17,822 nucleotides of DNA from JBEKEX01 sp050013615 (GCA_050013615.1 JBEKEX010000026.1:1-17822), one strand, 5' to 3'. Positions 1 to 7,780 are shown, counted from the stretch's first letter. Notes: generated by a model not told the origin, from the letters alone. Made by a program: numbers and translations.

Positions 1-999
1 GTACCAGGAGGCAGCGTGCCACTCGCGCACGAATTCCAAACGGTGGGCAACGCCTGCAAACCCAGCCACCGCTTTTTGCATGGCTTCCACCGGCCAGTTT
101 GCCGCGAAGGCTATGGCACAGGCAGCCAGTACATTCATCAGGTTGTGCTCGCCGCGCAACTGCACGGCGGATTTTGGCATCACTTGGGTTGTGTGCTGAC
201 CGTCGGTCAGGCAAATCATTTCATCCTGCAAATAGGAACCGACCATGCCCTGTTGTGGTTTGGCAGCGCCAAAAGTGGACAAGGCACCGTGCACCATGGG
301 CTTTAGACTCCATGAGCCCGCATCTTCGCGGTTGAGAATGGCAATGTCGTCAGCTTTCTGGAATTGGATCAATCGGGCTTTGGCGGCGGTATAAGCTTCC
401 AACGTACCATGGCGATCCAGGTGGTTGGGCGTGATATTCAAGACCGCGCCGATGTGGGGCGAGAGAGTCATTTGCTCGAGCTGGAAACTGGAAATTTCCA
501 GAACAACGAGGTCTTTGGCCTTGATCTCTTCCAGATGGTCCACCAGGGGCAAACCGATGTTACCGCCGACCCAGGCTTTTTGGCCGCCGGTCACGGCTGC
601 TTCCGCCATGCGTCCGACCAGGGTGGTGGTGGTGGTTTTACCGGCAGAGCCCGTGATGGCAATGATACTGGCAGGTACTACTTCCATGAAAATTTGAGTG
701 TCATTCGATAGTGGAATACCGCGCCGGTTGGCTTCCGCTACGATGGAGTTGGTCAAAGGCACGCCGCCGGAAAGGCAAACCAAATCGGCTTCGTCCAGCA
801 GGTCGAGTGGATGACCACCCCAAACACAAAGGACGCCAATGGCTTTCATGGCTTGGGAAGCGTCGCTCATCTGCTCGGCGGGGCGCTGGTCATTCACGGT
901 GACGATAGCACCGCAATGTGCCAAATAGCGCGCCAAAGCCAACCCTTGTCGGGCAGCCCCCAAAATAAGTACGCGACGACCTTCCCAAACTTGAGTCAT
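1..999 (-). CDS. murD: UDP-N-acetylmuramoyl-L-alanine--D-glutamate ligase MurD (C-terminus outside window)
   Basis: MurD adds D-glutamate to UDP-MurNAc-L-Ala in the cytoplasm, the second amino-acid step of peptidoglycan precursor synthesis. I translated 333 codons; the frame is open to the left edge, and full-length MurD is usually about 450 residues, so the C-terminal ligand-binding domain is mostly missing. Visible motifs: an N-terminal nucleotide-binding fold starting VLILGAARQG (residues 10-19), the ATP loop ITGSAGKTTTTT (115-126, Lys121), GGNIGLPL (about 145-152), EISSFQLE (about 168-175) and NITPNHLDRHG. The ATG lies one base after the mraY stop and has a weak GGTGAT-like ribosome site inside the mraY end, so it is probably translated by coupling. 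It is the last gene seen of the dcw operon; ftsW and murG would be expected further left. Confidence 0.96.
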   Translation of the reverse strand, partial: MTQVWEGRRVLILGAARQGLALARYLAHCGAIVTVNDQRPAEQMSDASQAMKAIGVLCVWGGHPLDLLDEADLVCLSGGVPLTNSIVAEANRRGIPLSNDTQIFMEVVPASIIAITGSAGKTTTTTLVGRMAEAAVTGGQKAWVGGNIGLPLVDHLEEIKAKDLVVLEISSFQLEQMTLSPHIGAVLNITPNHLDRHGTLEAYTAAKARLIQFQKADDIAILNREDAGSWSLKPMVHGALSTFGAAKPQQGMVGSYLQDEMICLTDGQHTTQVMPKSAVQLRGEHNLMNVLAACAIAFAANWPVEAMQKAVAGFAGVAHRLEFVREWHAASWY

Positions 1000-1000
1000 T

Positions 1001-1993
1001 CTATATCACCGCCAATGCCACACCGAACATGGCAAAAAGTAGGCTGATCAACCAGAAACGTTGTACCACCTGGGTCTCGCTCCAACCGAGCAATTCGAAG
1101 TGATAATGCAAAGGCGCCATCTTGAAGATGCGCTTTCCCTTGGTAATCTTGAAGTAGGTGATTTGGATGACATCACTCAATGCCTCGCTGACCGGGATGA
1201 CCGCGATCAAAGGCAGCAGCAGCCACTGGCCGGTCATCAGCGCTACGACACCCAGCGTGGCTCCCAAAGCCAGGGAACCGGTGTCACCCATGAACAATTC
1301 TGCCGGATGGACGTTGAACCACAAGAAACCAAATAACGCGCCCACCAATGTGAAACAAAAGCGCCCCAGGAAGACCTGGTGTTGAATCAAAGCAATGCCA
1401 CCATAAGCCGCAAAAGCGGTTGCGCAGATCAGGCCTGCCAGGCCATCCATGCCATCCGTAAAGTTAACGGCGTTAGTGGCGCCTACGATGATGAAAGTAG
1501 CGACTGGGATGTACCAAATGCCAAGTTCGATGACCTGGTCGATGCCCGGCCAGTACATTTCGGGCGGCTTGAGGAAATATTTAAGCACAACGGCGATTGC
1601 CAACGCCAAGATGATCTGAAAGATGAACTTGGTACGGATCGCCATACCAAGGCCGCGTCGTGGACCACGGATGCCTTCCCAGTCATCCAATGCGCCAAGT
1701 AATGCATAACCAAGCATGACGAACATGGGCAAAAGAATGGACCGCCCCGCCAGGCGTTGCCCCAAAATCGTGACGATGTTCAGTAAAACGGTCAGCAAAA
1801 CAACGGGAGCAAAGATCATCACGCCGCCCATCGTGGGAGTGCCCATCTTGACGATGTTGACTCCCGGCTCTTCCACCCGGATGATCTTGCCGATCTTCAG
1901 GTGACGGAGTAAGCGAATCAGCGGCCCCCCCCAAATGACCGCCAGCATAAAACTCAGGCCGCTTAAAGCCATCGCAAGCGGGGTATCGCTCAT
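1001..1993 (-). CDS. mraY: Phospho-N-acetylmuramoyl-pentapeptide-transferase MraY
   Basis: MraY is the integral membrane enzyme that moves phospho-MurNAc-pentapeptide from UDP to undecaprenyl phosphate, making lipid I. The 330-residue product is in the family's usual range and has many hydrophobic segments. Family motifs: KMGTPTMGG (49-57), LGALDD with the paired aspartates (D103-D104), NAVNFTDGMDGLAG (174-187), GDTGSLALG (236-244) and MAPLHYHFELLGWSE (292-306). The frame is open 43 codons further upstream, but that extension lies inside murF and does not look like MraY. The ATG at 1991-1993 has a strong GGAGG seven bases ahead and overlaps the murF stop as ATGA, so I chose it. Confidence 0.97.
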   Translation of the reverse strand: MSDTPLAMALSGLSFMLAVIWGGPLIRLLRHLKIGKIIRVEEPGVNIVKMGTPTMGGVMIFAPVVLLTVLLNIVTILGQRLAGRSILLPMFVMLGYALLGALDDWEGIRGPRRGLGMAIRTKFIFQIILALAIAVVLKYFLKPPEMYWPGIDQVIELGIWYIPVATFIIVGATNAVNFTDGMDGLAGLICATAFAAYGGIALIQHQVFLGRFCFTLVGALFGFLWFNVHPAELFMGDTGSLALGATLGVVALMTGQWLLLPLIAVIPVSEALSDVIQITYFKITKGKRIFKMAPLHYHFELLGWSETQVVQRFWLISLLFAMFGVALAVI

Positions 1994-3426
1994 GATTCGA
2001 CCTCCAAAGCATTCACAATGCGTTCCATATGCAGCCCATGAGATCCTTTTACCAGGGCTACATCTCCTTCGCGTAATATCTGATTCAAAGCTTCCGCGGC
2101 CTGGGTAACATCTCCATACCACTGGACGGCATTAGCGGGCAGGCCGCTCTGTTGCGCAGCCTCTGCAATCATCTTGCCGCGCTCGCCGACCGTGATGAGC
2201 ACTGAGGCAACTTCAGCAGCGCGCACCCCCACCATTTCGTGCCCGCGTCGCTCGTAAGGGCCCAATTCCAGCATGTCGCCCAAGACGGCGATCTTGCGCC
2301 CTTCCAACTCGCTCAACAGATTCAGCGCTGCCAGCGTGGATTCCGGTGAAGCGTTATAGGTATCGTCCAGGATCAGGGCACCGTTGTTGGTGTGCACTGC
2401 CACCAGCCGGAGCTGTGTGTGACCCTGCATCAATCCATTGATGATTTCCGACCAGGTCAGGTCTTCGGCCAGGCCAGCAGCCGCAGCGCGTAAAACGGTG
2501 TGCACGGAGTGTTGCCCGATGAGTGGCACGCGTAGATTCAAAGCTTCGCGATGATAATGCAACTGAAAACGAATGCCTTCCAGCCCCATGCTTTCGATGT
2601 TGTCGGCCCAAAGGTCAGCCGCAGGATCCAGACCGTAGGTGATGACACGCGCCTTGGTTTTCGCGGCCATCGGGAGAACCCAGGGGTCGTCGTAGTTTAG
2701 GATAGCAACTCCCTCAGGGGCGGGGGGCAGCGCCTGCACGAGTTCTGCTTTGCCCCTGGCAATGGCTTCCTGAGAGCCGGCGCGTTCTGCGTGCACCGTG
2801 CCGATGTTGGTGATGATTCCAACAGATGGCAGTGCCAAGTCGCATAGGAAGGTGATCTCGCCCGGCACATAGAAACCCATTTCAAGGACTGCACGCTCAT
2901 ATCCCGGACCCAGCCGCAGCATGGTCAAGGGAAGCCCGATCTCATTGTTTAAGTTGCCGGGACTTTTGAGCGTGCGATAACGCTGGCCGAGTACCTCGGC
3001 CACCAATTCCTTGGTGGTCGATTTTCCGACACTGCCAGTAATGCCAATGACACGCACATTCTGCCTGCGGCGCCAGAAGCGTGCCACGGTCTGCAACCCC
3101 TGCAGACTATCCTTAACACGCAAGCAGAAAGGTTGCGATGGGATTTCCAGGTCACTTACTTTCGTGCCTGCGGTCAGATCGATTTGTGGGAACTGCCCAG
3201 AGAGGTCTCTCTGCACCAGCGCCAGTTGTGCGCCGCGTTGAAATGCGTCGTCAATGTGGTCGTGTCCGTCAGTGCGCTCACCGGGCAATGCGACGAACAT
3301 GGCGGCGGGTATCACTTGGCGCGAATCGATCGCCGCTTCACTGATCACCAACGAAGCATTAGGTGGTCGTGAGCCGATTAGCGCTTCGAAAACATCAGCC
3401 AAAGTTAGCACAGGTGATAACCTCAC
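1990..3426 (-). CDS. murF: UDP-N-acetylmuramoyl-tripeptide--D-alanyl-D-alanine ligase MurF
   Basis: MurF adds D-Ala-D-Ala to the UDP-MurNAc-tripeptide, the last cytoplasmic step before MraY. Length is 478 residues, normal for the family. Visible: an N-terminal substrate domain (about 1-120), the ATP loop GITGSVGKST (128-137), NLNNEIGLPLTML (158-170), a C-terminal DDTYNASPES motif and GDMLELG. The listed start is GTG, overlapping the ftsI stop as GTGA, with no clear ribosome site. A second GTG five codons in (3409-3411) has GAGG nine bases ahead and would give a protein beginning at VLTLADVFEAL, which fits the usual MurF N-terminus; this shorter form may be the true one. murE, normally between ftsI and murF, is absent here. 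Confidence 0.96.
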   Translation of the reverse strand: MRLSPVLTLADVFEALIGSRPPNASLVISEAAIDSRQVIPAAMFVALPGERTDGHDHIDDAFQRGAQLALVQRDLSGQFPQIDLTAGTKVSDLEIPSQPFCLRVKDSLQGLQTVARFWRRRQNVRVIGITGSVGKSTTKELVAEVLGQRYRTLKSPGNLNNEIGLPLTMLRLGPGYERAVLEMGFYVPGEITFLCDLALPSVGIITNIGTVHAERAGSQEAIARGKAELVQALPPAPEGVAILNYDDPWVLPMAAKTKARVITYGLDPAADLWADNIESMGLEGIRFQLHYHREALNLRVPLIGQHSVHTVLRAAAAGLAEDLTWSEIINGLMQGHTQLRLVAVHTNNGALILDDTYNASPESTLAALNLLSELEGRKIAVLGDMLELGPYERRGHEMVGVRAAEVASVLITVGERGKMIAEAAQQSGLPANAVQWYGDVTQAAEALNQILREGDVALVKGSHGLHMERIVNALEVES

Positions 3427-5210
3427 TGTCCATTCGCCTGCAGCGATTTGCGCGTTGCATCGGGGGGGATATCCATTTGAACTACCAACTGTTGCACCAC
3501 TTTTTGGAAAATAGGTGCGGCGATTGTCGAACCCCAGTCACTGCCAGGGGCACGTTCCAGCCATATGTAAACCAAAAATTGCGGGTCATCGGTCGGACCC
3601 CAACCGACGAAGGAAGCATTCACCACATCGGTGGCATACCTGCTGCCTTCTGCGATCTGAGCTGTGCCGGTTTTCCCGGCGATTGAGTAGCCATCGACGA
3701 GAGCAGATGAAGCTTCGTCGACGAGCGATTGTGAAAGAAGGTTGGTCAACGTCTGAGCAGTTTTTGCCGAGATGGGCGCCCCAACGGTCACGGGGTTGAT
3801 ATTGTATTGTTGGCCGTCACTGATGATGGCTTTCACCACGTGGGGCGCCATCATCCGACCCTGGTTGGCAACTGCGGAGACCGCCTCGACCATTTGAATG
3901 GGGGTGACCGAAAGGCCCTGGCCGAACGAGTTGGTGGCCAGGTCGATGTGGTGCCAGCCTGCATCGCTGTTCGTCATGAGCGGAAAGAGCGTCTCACCGG
4001 ACAGATCGATGTTGGTGCGCTGGCCTATCCCGAAGGCTTTTAGATATTTGTAAAAGGTGTCAGGTCCCAGACCTTGGGCGATCCAGACCATGCAGATGTT
4101 GATGGAATGCTGCATACAGCCGACCATGTCAACCGGCCCCCAACTGGTGTTGTCCCAGTTGTAGATGGGGACACCGTCCACGTAAGTGACACCGGTATCG
4201 ATAAATTGTGTCGAGGGGGTAATGATGCCCGTATCCAACCCTGCGGCCATGGTCAATACCTTGAAGACGGAACCGGGCTCGTAAGTGGCTCCCACTGCCA
4301 TGTTATAGGGCTGGTCAGTTGCGAAATCTTTCATATCAGCGTAGTACTTGTTGGGATCGATGCGCGGCGAGGATGCCATGGCCAGGATTTCACCCGTCTT
4401 GGGATCTTCGACGACGATGGTGCCGGACTGGGCTTTGGTATCCACGAGAGCCTTATCCAAGATGGTTTCGACGGAGGCTTGGATATCGCGGTCGATGGTG
4501 AGCACCAGGCTGTCGCCGGGGGGAACCTGCTGGACGCTCTGGATCAAATAGGGATCGAGCGGCGTGACGACATTTTGCGTTGTGCCGGCCAATTGCATGT
4601 CGTATTCACCCTCGATGCCGTAAACTCCGCGCCCATTTTTGCGATCGAGGAACTGGTAGAAACCTAGAACGTTAGCCGCCAAGTTACCTTCCGGGTAGCT
4701 GCGTTTGAGGAATGGCGTGAAGGTCAGCCCCATCAGGCTGGGAAGTTTTGGATCCTGGCCGTTTGGATTGGCCTGATCGTATTGTGTGGTCAAAGCCTTG
4801 ATGCTGGTTACAGTCGTCGATGGGACGAAGGTTTGCAAAGTGACATATTCTACCGAGCCAGCAACAAATTGGGTTTGTGCCAGGTTCAGGGCAGTGTTGT
4901 AGTCCACATCCAATAAATTGGATGCCGTTTCAGCGATGGTTTGCGGATGGATGTTGGCCACGCGGAGGTTAATGCCTACTTCATAAACAATGTCATTGCC
5001 GGCAAGTAGATTACCCCAGCGGTCGTAAATACTGCCGCGCTCCGGGTAAACCGTCTCCACGCTGTATCCGTATTGGTTAGCTTCATCCTTGCCAACTTGC
5101 TGGCTGGCTGCACTGGTCTGGATGCGGACCATTTGCAGGACTACCAGTGCCCCCATCACTGCCAGGACAATCCCAACCAGGTTAAAGCGGAAATTTCCAT
5201 TGATCTTCAT
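3423..5210 (-). CDS. ftsI: Septal peptidoglycan transpeptidase (class B penicillin-binding protein) FtsI/PBP2B type
   Basis: This is a membrane-anchored DD-transpeptidase that cross-links septal peptidoglycan and works with FtsW, FtsL and the divisome. The 595-residue protein has a short cytoplasmic head, one membrane anchor (about 10-28), a dimerisation/pedestal region containing RGSIYDRWGN (58-67) and a penicillin-binding domain from about 260. Active-site motifs are all present: SVFK (Ser314, Lys317), SIN (369-371) and KTGT (513-516). The protein ends about 80 residues after KTGT and has no PASTA repeats, unlike many Firmicute PBP2x proteins. It starts five bases after the ftsL stop. Position within a dcw cluster supports FtsI rather than the elongation PBP2. 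Confidence 0.95.
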   Translation of the reverse strand: MKINGNFRFNLVGIVLAVMGALVVLQMVRIQTSAASQQVGKDEANQYGYSVETVYPERGSIYDRWGNLLAGNDIVYEVGINLRVANIHPQTIAETASNLLDVDYNTALNLAQTQFVAGSVEYVTLQTFVPSTTVTSIKALTTQYDQANPNGQDPKLPSLMGLTFTPFLKRSYPEGNLAANVLGFYQFLDRKNGRGVYGIEGEYDMQLAGTTQNVVTPLDPYLIQSVQQVPPGDSLVLTIDRDIQASVETILDKALVDTKAQSGTIVVEDPKTGEILAMASSPRIDPNKYYADMKDFATDQPYNMAVGATYEPGSVFKVLTMAAGLDTGIITPSTQFIDTGVTYVDGVPIYNWDNTSWGPVDMVGCMQHSINICMVWIAQGLGPDTFYKYLKAFGIGQRTNIDLSGETLFPLMTNSDAGWHHIDLATNSFGQGLSVTPIQMVEAVSAVANQGRMMAPHVVKAIISDGQQYNINPVTVGAPISAKTAQTLTNLLSQSLVDEASSALVDGYSIAGKTGTAQIAEGSRYATDVVNASFVGWGPTDDPQFLVYIWLERAPGSDWGSTIAAPIFQKVVQQLVVQMDIPPDATRKSLQANGQ

Positions 5211-5215
5211 GACGA

Positions 5216-5695
5216 TTATTGTCCGTTTTGGTTGGCATTGATATTAAATATCCCCTGGAACATCCACTCCCATAGCGACTGGGTGTAGCTGGGGCGAAGA
5301 AGTGATTGGGGAAGGGAGCTGGTGGTGCTGGGTGCAATAACTGCCGTGGACCGGCCTTGGTAGCCCGGCACGACGATATAAAGCTCGTTTTGCGGCATCG
5401 CCATCTCGAAGTCCATCGATTGTGCGCGTGCCTTCATCAACGTAGCTGAAGTAAGCCAGGCCAACTTCGAGTTTTGGTCGGCAATTTGCTGCTGTAGTTG
5501 ACTGATGGTATCTTGCATGTTCTGTATCTCCAGGCCTGCCGTGGCGGTCTGGCTGCTGATGTCCAGGTAGACTAATGCCACCAGCGCTGCCCCGATAACG
5601 ACAATCAAGACGGTCACGATCCATTGGATCTGTGTCCGCCAAGGTGCCTGTCGATAGGCCTGTACCAGCCGGTGGCTTGTCACTCTTCTTCTCAT
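5216..5695 (-). CDS. ftsL: FtsL/DivIC-like bitopic cell-division protein
   Basis: FtsL is a small one-pass membrane protein that joins the FtsQ-B-L complex and helps activate FtsWI. The 159-residue sequence is too divergent to name by motif, but its architecture and place are right: a basic cytoplasmic tail (1-24, RRRVTSHR), one membrane segment (about 25-47, WIVTVLIVVIGAALVALVYL), then a Gln-rich coiled coil (about 55-83), then the FtsL-like stretch TLMKARAQSMDFEMAMP. About 55 further residues rich in Ser, Thr, Pro and Gln follow, which makes it longer than a typical FtsL. The ribosome site is weak, with only AAAAG directly before ATG. It lies 37 nt after rsmH and 5 nt before ftsI. Confidence 0.85.
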   Translation of the reverse strand: MRRRVTSHRLVQAYRQAPWRTQIQWIVTVLIVVIGAALVALVYLDISSQTATAGLEIQNMQDTISQLQQQIADQNSKLAWLTSATLMKARAQSMDFEMAMPQNELYIVVPGYQGRSTAVIAPSTTSSLPQSLLRPSYTQSLWEWMFQGIFNINANQNGQ

Positions 5696-5732
5696 CTTTT
5701 TATGACAATCTTCAGTTAAAAAGCTGCAACGT

Positions 5733-6680
5733 TTATACCAGTATCAGTTTTTCCGCTACACGCAGTTTTGCACTGCGTGAGCGAGGATTTTCCCTAACCT
5801 CATCATCTTTCCCTACCATGGGGTGCCGGGTGATTATTTTTAAAGTAGCCTGATGCCCACAGGTACAAGTGGGTTGTTCAGGCGGACAAATGCAATCGTG
5901 GCTTTCGCGAAGCATGAATTGCTTGACCAGGCGATCTTCCAATGAATGAAAAGAAATAACCGCTAATCTTCCTCCCGGTTCCAGCACCTCGACTGCTTGG
6001 GGCAGAAAGGTTTCCAACGCCTCCAGCTCCTGATTCACTGCGATGCGTAAGGCCTGAAAGGTGCGTGTGGCGGGGTGGATCTTGCCTTTCCGCCCTACCG
6101 CTCGCTGTACCACCTCGGCCAATTGTGTGGTCGTTTCAATCGGCCTGGCCTCGCAAATGGCCCGGGCGATGCGCCTGGACTGTGGTTCTTCGCCATAGCG
6201 CCAGAGGATATCGGCCAGTTCATGCTCTGGCGCCGTGTTGACCAGCGATTCTGCCCGCAACGGTTGCGATGGATCGAAGCGCATGTCCAATGGGCCTTCT
6301 TTTTGAAAAGAAAAGCCCCTCGAGGGGGTATCTATTTGCATGGAAGAGACCCCCAAATCTGCCAGGATTCCGAGAACGCTTTGCCATCCTATTTTCTGCA
6401 ACTGCTCTTTCAGGTGAACGTATGAGGCTTTCACCAGGATAACCCTGCCATCGAACGGTTTCAGCCGTGCGGCAGCCAGATCCAATGCTTGTGGATCTAC
6501 ATCCAAACCCAGCAACTTCCCGGCAGGCGCCGAGACCTCCAAAATACCTGAAGCGTGGCCGCCGGCACCCACGGTGCAATCCACGTAATGTCCTGAGCTT
6601 TGCGGGCGTAGAGCGAGTATAATTTCCTGGTAAAGAACTGGTAGATGAGGTGGCTTTTCGCCATTCGCCGGGTTTGACAT
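5733..6680 (-). CDS. rsmH: 16S rRNA (cytosine-1402-N4)-methyltransferase RsmH (MraW)
   Basis: RsmH uses S-adenosylmethionine to methylate N4 of C1402 in the decoding centre of 16S rRNA and is a standard second gene of dcw clusters. The 315-residue length is normal. Motifs in order: HLPVLYQEI (12-20), the SAM loop DCTVGAGGHA (34-43), ADLGVSSMQID (107-117), RGFSFQKEGPLDMRFD (121-136), HPATRTFQALRIAVN (202-216), ISFHSLEDRLVKQF (242-255) and the C-terminal NPRSRSAKLR. Four cysteines near 263-274 (CICPPEQPTCTC) form a small Cys-rich insert. The ATG has AAGGA six bases ahead and lies 9 nt after the mraZ stop. Confidence 0.98.
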   Translation of the reverse strand: MSNPANGEKPPHLPVLYQEIILALRPQSSGHYVDCTVGAGGHASGILEVSAPAGKLLGLDVDPQALDLAAARLKPFDGRVILVKASYVHLKEQLQKIGWQSVLGILADLGVSSMQIDTPSRGFSFQKEGPLDMRFDPSQPLRAESLVNTAPEHELADILWRYGEEPQSRRIARAICEARPIETTTQLAEVVQRAVGRKGKIHPATRTFQALRIAVNQELEALETFLPQAVEVLEPGGRLAVISFHSLEDRLVKQFMLRESHDCICPPEQPTCTCGHQATLKIITRHPMVGKDDEVRENPRSRSAKLRVAEKLILV

Positions 6681-6689
6681 TTCGGATCC

Positions 6690-7118
6690 TTAGACATTCA
6701 GTGCTGCGAAGCGCCGGGCGTTAGCTTCTGCGTCTTGAAGCAGTTCGTTTTGTTTCGCCCAGTTCTCCTTGGACCAGATCTCGAAATGTTCTCCCACACC
6801 AGCGACTGCCACTTGGGTACCGAGTTGAGCGGCTTCGCGCAGGAATTGTGGGATGAGGATACGACCGGCTTTGTCGAACTCCACTTGAACGGCGTTGGAG
6901 AAGATCAGTCGGCGCAAGTCACTGGCGACCGGGTCGGTGATGCTCATCTGGTTGACATGGTCGTAAATGCGGGCAAAGTGGGTGGCGGTGAAGACCAGGA
7001 GGTTTTGGCCGAGACCGCGGGTGATAAAAGCGCCACCTTCGACCTGCTCGCGATAGCGAGCCGGAATGGTCATACGGCCTTTTTCATCGATGGTGTGTTC
7101 GTACTGACCCAAGAACAT
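6690..7118 (-). CDS. mraZ: Transcriptional regulator MraZ
   Basis: MraZ is a DNA-binding protein with two AbrB/SpoVT-like folds that controls its own dcw operon. The 142-residue product is the usual size, and both half-motifs are clear: DEKGRMTIPARYRE (11-24) and DKAGRILIPQFLRE (82-95). It is the first gene of the cluster. GAAGGG lies about eight bases before the ATG. Upstream are a good sigma-70-type promoter and three 10-bp direct repeats that fit MraZ boxes, so self-regulation can be read directly from the sequence. Confidence 0.98.
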   Translation of the reverse strand: MFLGQYEHTIDEKGRMTIPARYREQVEGGAFITRGLGQNLLVFTATHFARIYDHVNQMSITDPVASDLRRLIFSNAVQVEFDKAGRILIPQFLREAAQLGTQVAVAGVGEHFEIWSKENWAKQNELLQDAEANARRFAALNV

Positions 7119-7145
7119 AATTTCTACCCTTCTTATATAACCAGA

Positions 7146-7165
7146 ACGCCGGAGTAATCCGGCGT
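7146..7165 (-). other. Perfect hairpin in the mraZ leader
   Basis: An 8-bp perfect inverted repeat (ACGCCGGA / TCCGGCGT) with a four-base loop lies between the MraZ boxes and the mraZ ribosome site, inside the predicted 5' leader. No T-run follows on the minus strand, so it does not look like a terminator or attenuator. It could stabilise the mRNA, hold the ribosome site open, or be the DNA site of a dimeric regulator. It touches the last two bases of the third MraZ box. Confidence 0.6.
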
Positions 7166-7193
7166 CCCACTTTCACCCACTTTTCTCCACTGC
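7164..7193 (-). promoter_or_regulatory. MraZ operator: three 10-bp direct repeats
   Basis: Read on the minus strand, three consecutive 10-bp units are GCAGTGGAGA, AAAGTGGGTG and AAAGTGGGAC. The core GTGGG/GTGGA recurs exactly every ten bases, one helical turn. This matches the published MraZ-box patterns (TGGG repeats with five-base spacers in E. coli, AAAGTG-type repeats in Mollicutes). The array begins right at the predicted transcription start, so bound MraZ would block RNA polymerase. The first unit is the most degenerate. Confidence 0.82.
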
Positions 7194-7200
7194 TAAACAC

Positions 7201-7229
7201 AGTATAGCTGAATATTGGGTGATTTGCAA
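7201..7229 (-). promoter_or_regulatory. dcw operon promoter (Pmra)
   Basis: On the minus strand a -35 TTGCAA (7224-7229) and a -10 TATACT (7201-7206) are separated by 17 bases. This predicts a start near 7194 and a leader of about 75 nt before mraZ. The MraZ boxes follow immediately. Confidence 0.75.
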
Positions 7230-7305
7230 GTCCTTATCTGGATATTTAAGGGAATTAGTACAATCTTTTTAATTTACCCGTGATGTAGTTAAACGTCGCT
7301 TCGTG

Positions 7306-7473
7306 ATGAATCCCGAAGAAATACTCAAAGATGACCTGTGCCAAAGCTCGGTGTTAAGCTGCTGGCAAGGCTTGCAGGAAAAAGCTGCCTGTTCTCGAGT
7401 AAAAGAACAGGCAGCCATTGGACTTATTCATTTAGCGCAAAAACTGGGAATGTCGGTTAAGCAATCCTGGTAA
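7306..7473 (+). CDS. Possible 55-residue hypothetical protein
   Basis: An ATG-started frame of 55 codons begins MNPEEILKDD and ends LAQKLGMSVKQSW. I do not recognise it. Its composition is protein-like, with a good mix of charged and hydrophobic residues and a likely C-terminal helix. The frame stays open about 11 codons upstream of the ATG, so it could be a remnant of something longer. Against it: there is no clear ribosome site, and a perfect 12-bp hairpin lies inside it that is better explained as the terminator of the gene on the other strand. It lies divergent from the mraZ promoter. Confidence 0.22.
   Translation: MNPEEILKDDLCQSSVLSCWQGLQEKAACSRVKEQAAIGLIHLAQKLGMSVKQSW
7379..7415 (-). 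terminator. Rho-independent terminator of the DUF4177-like gene
   Basis: A perfect 12-bp stem (GCTGCCTGTTCT / AGAACAGGCAGC, 7384-7415) with an eight-base loop is followed on the minus strand by TTTTT (7383-7379). It lies about 120 nt beyond the stop of the minus-strand gene at 7538-7780, and would separate that gene from the dcw operon. Confidence 0.7.
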
Positions 7474-7537
7474 CATTAATCGCGATCCAAACGATAAATC
7501 AACCTCACTAAGTCAATGGTTGCTTACGAGGCGGATC

Positions 7538-7780
7538 TTAAGCCCTCGGTCTTTTGAGCACAATGCGGAAATCTTCGCTGTCGACGAAGGCGGTCTGGGT
7601 GAAGATAGGTGAATAGGTCATGGATACCATTTCCCAACCCTCGTCACCCAAAGTGTTGCAATATTCATAAAGATTGGGGCCGTCTTTCCAGCGAGTTACT
7701 TCTTTTCCATTTTCCATGGTGACCTTCCAGTTCTCGGTCGTCCGGCCGATCACCAGGAATTTATATTCCCATTTCTGCAT
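7538..7780 (-). CDS. Small DUF4177-like protein
   Basis: This 80-residue soluble protein begins MQKWEYKFLVIGR and contains the pattern LYEYCNTLGDEGWEMVSM, ending FRIVLKRPRA. The order W-E-Y-K, then L-N/G-x-x-G-x-x-G-W-E-M-V, then a terminal F-x-x-x-L-K-R-P is what DUF4177 family proteins show; no biochemical role is known for that family. A strong ribosome site (AAGGAGG, six bases before ATG), a TTGATT-17-TATACT promoter and a hairpin terminator make it a complete single-gene unit, so it is very likely expressed. Confidence 0.85.
   Translation of the reverse strand: MQKWEYKFLVIGRTTENWKVTMENGKEVTRWKDGPNLYEYCNTLGDEGWEMVSMTYSPIFTQTAFVDSEDFRIVLKRPRA

Noticed and set aside
1994..2122. Longer mraY start giving a 373-residue protein
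   Set aside because: The extra 43 residues lie within murF, do not resemble a MraY N-terminus, and the internal ATG has a perfect ribosome site.
4074..4667. Open plus-strand frame of 197 codons
   Set aside because: It is the complement of the ftsI coding region, with no ribosome site and no recognisable protein pattern; ftsI has all its catalytic motifs in the other strand.
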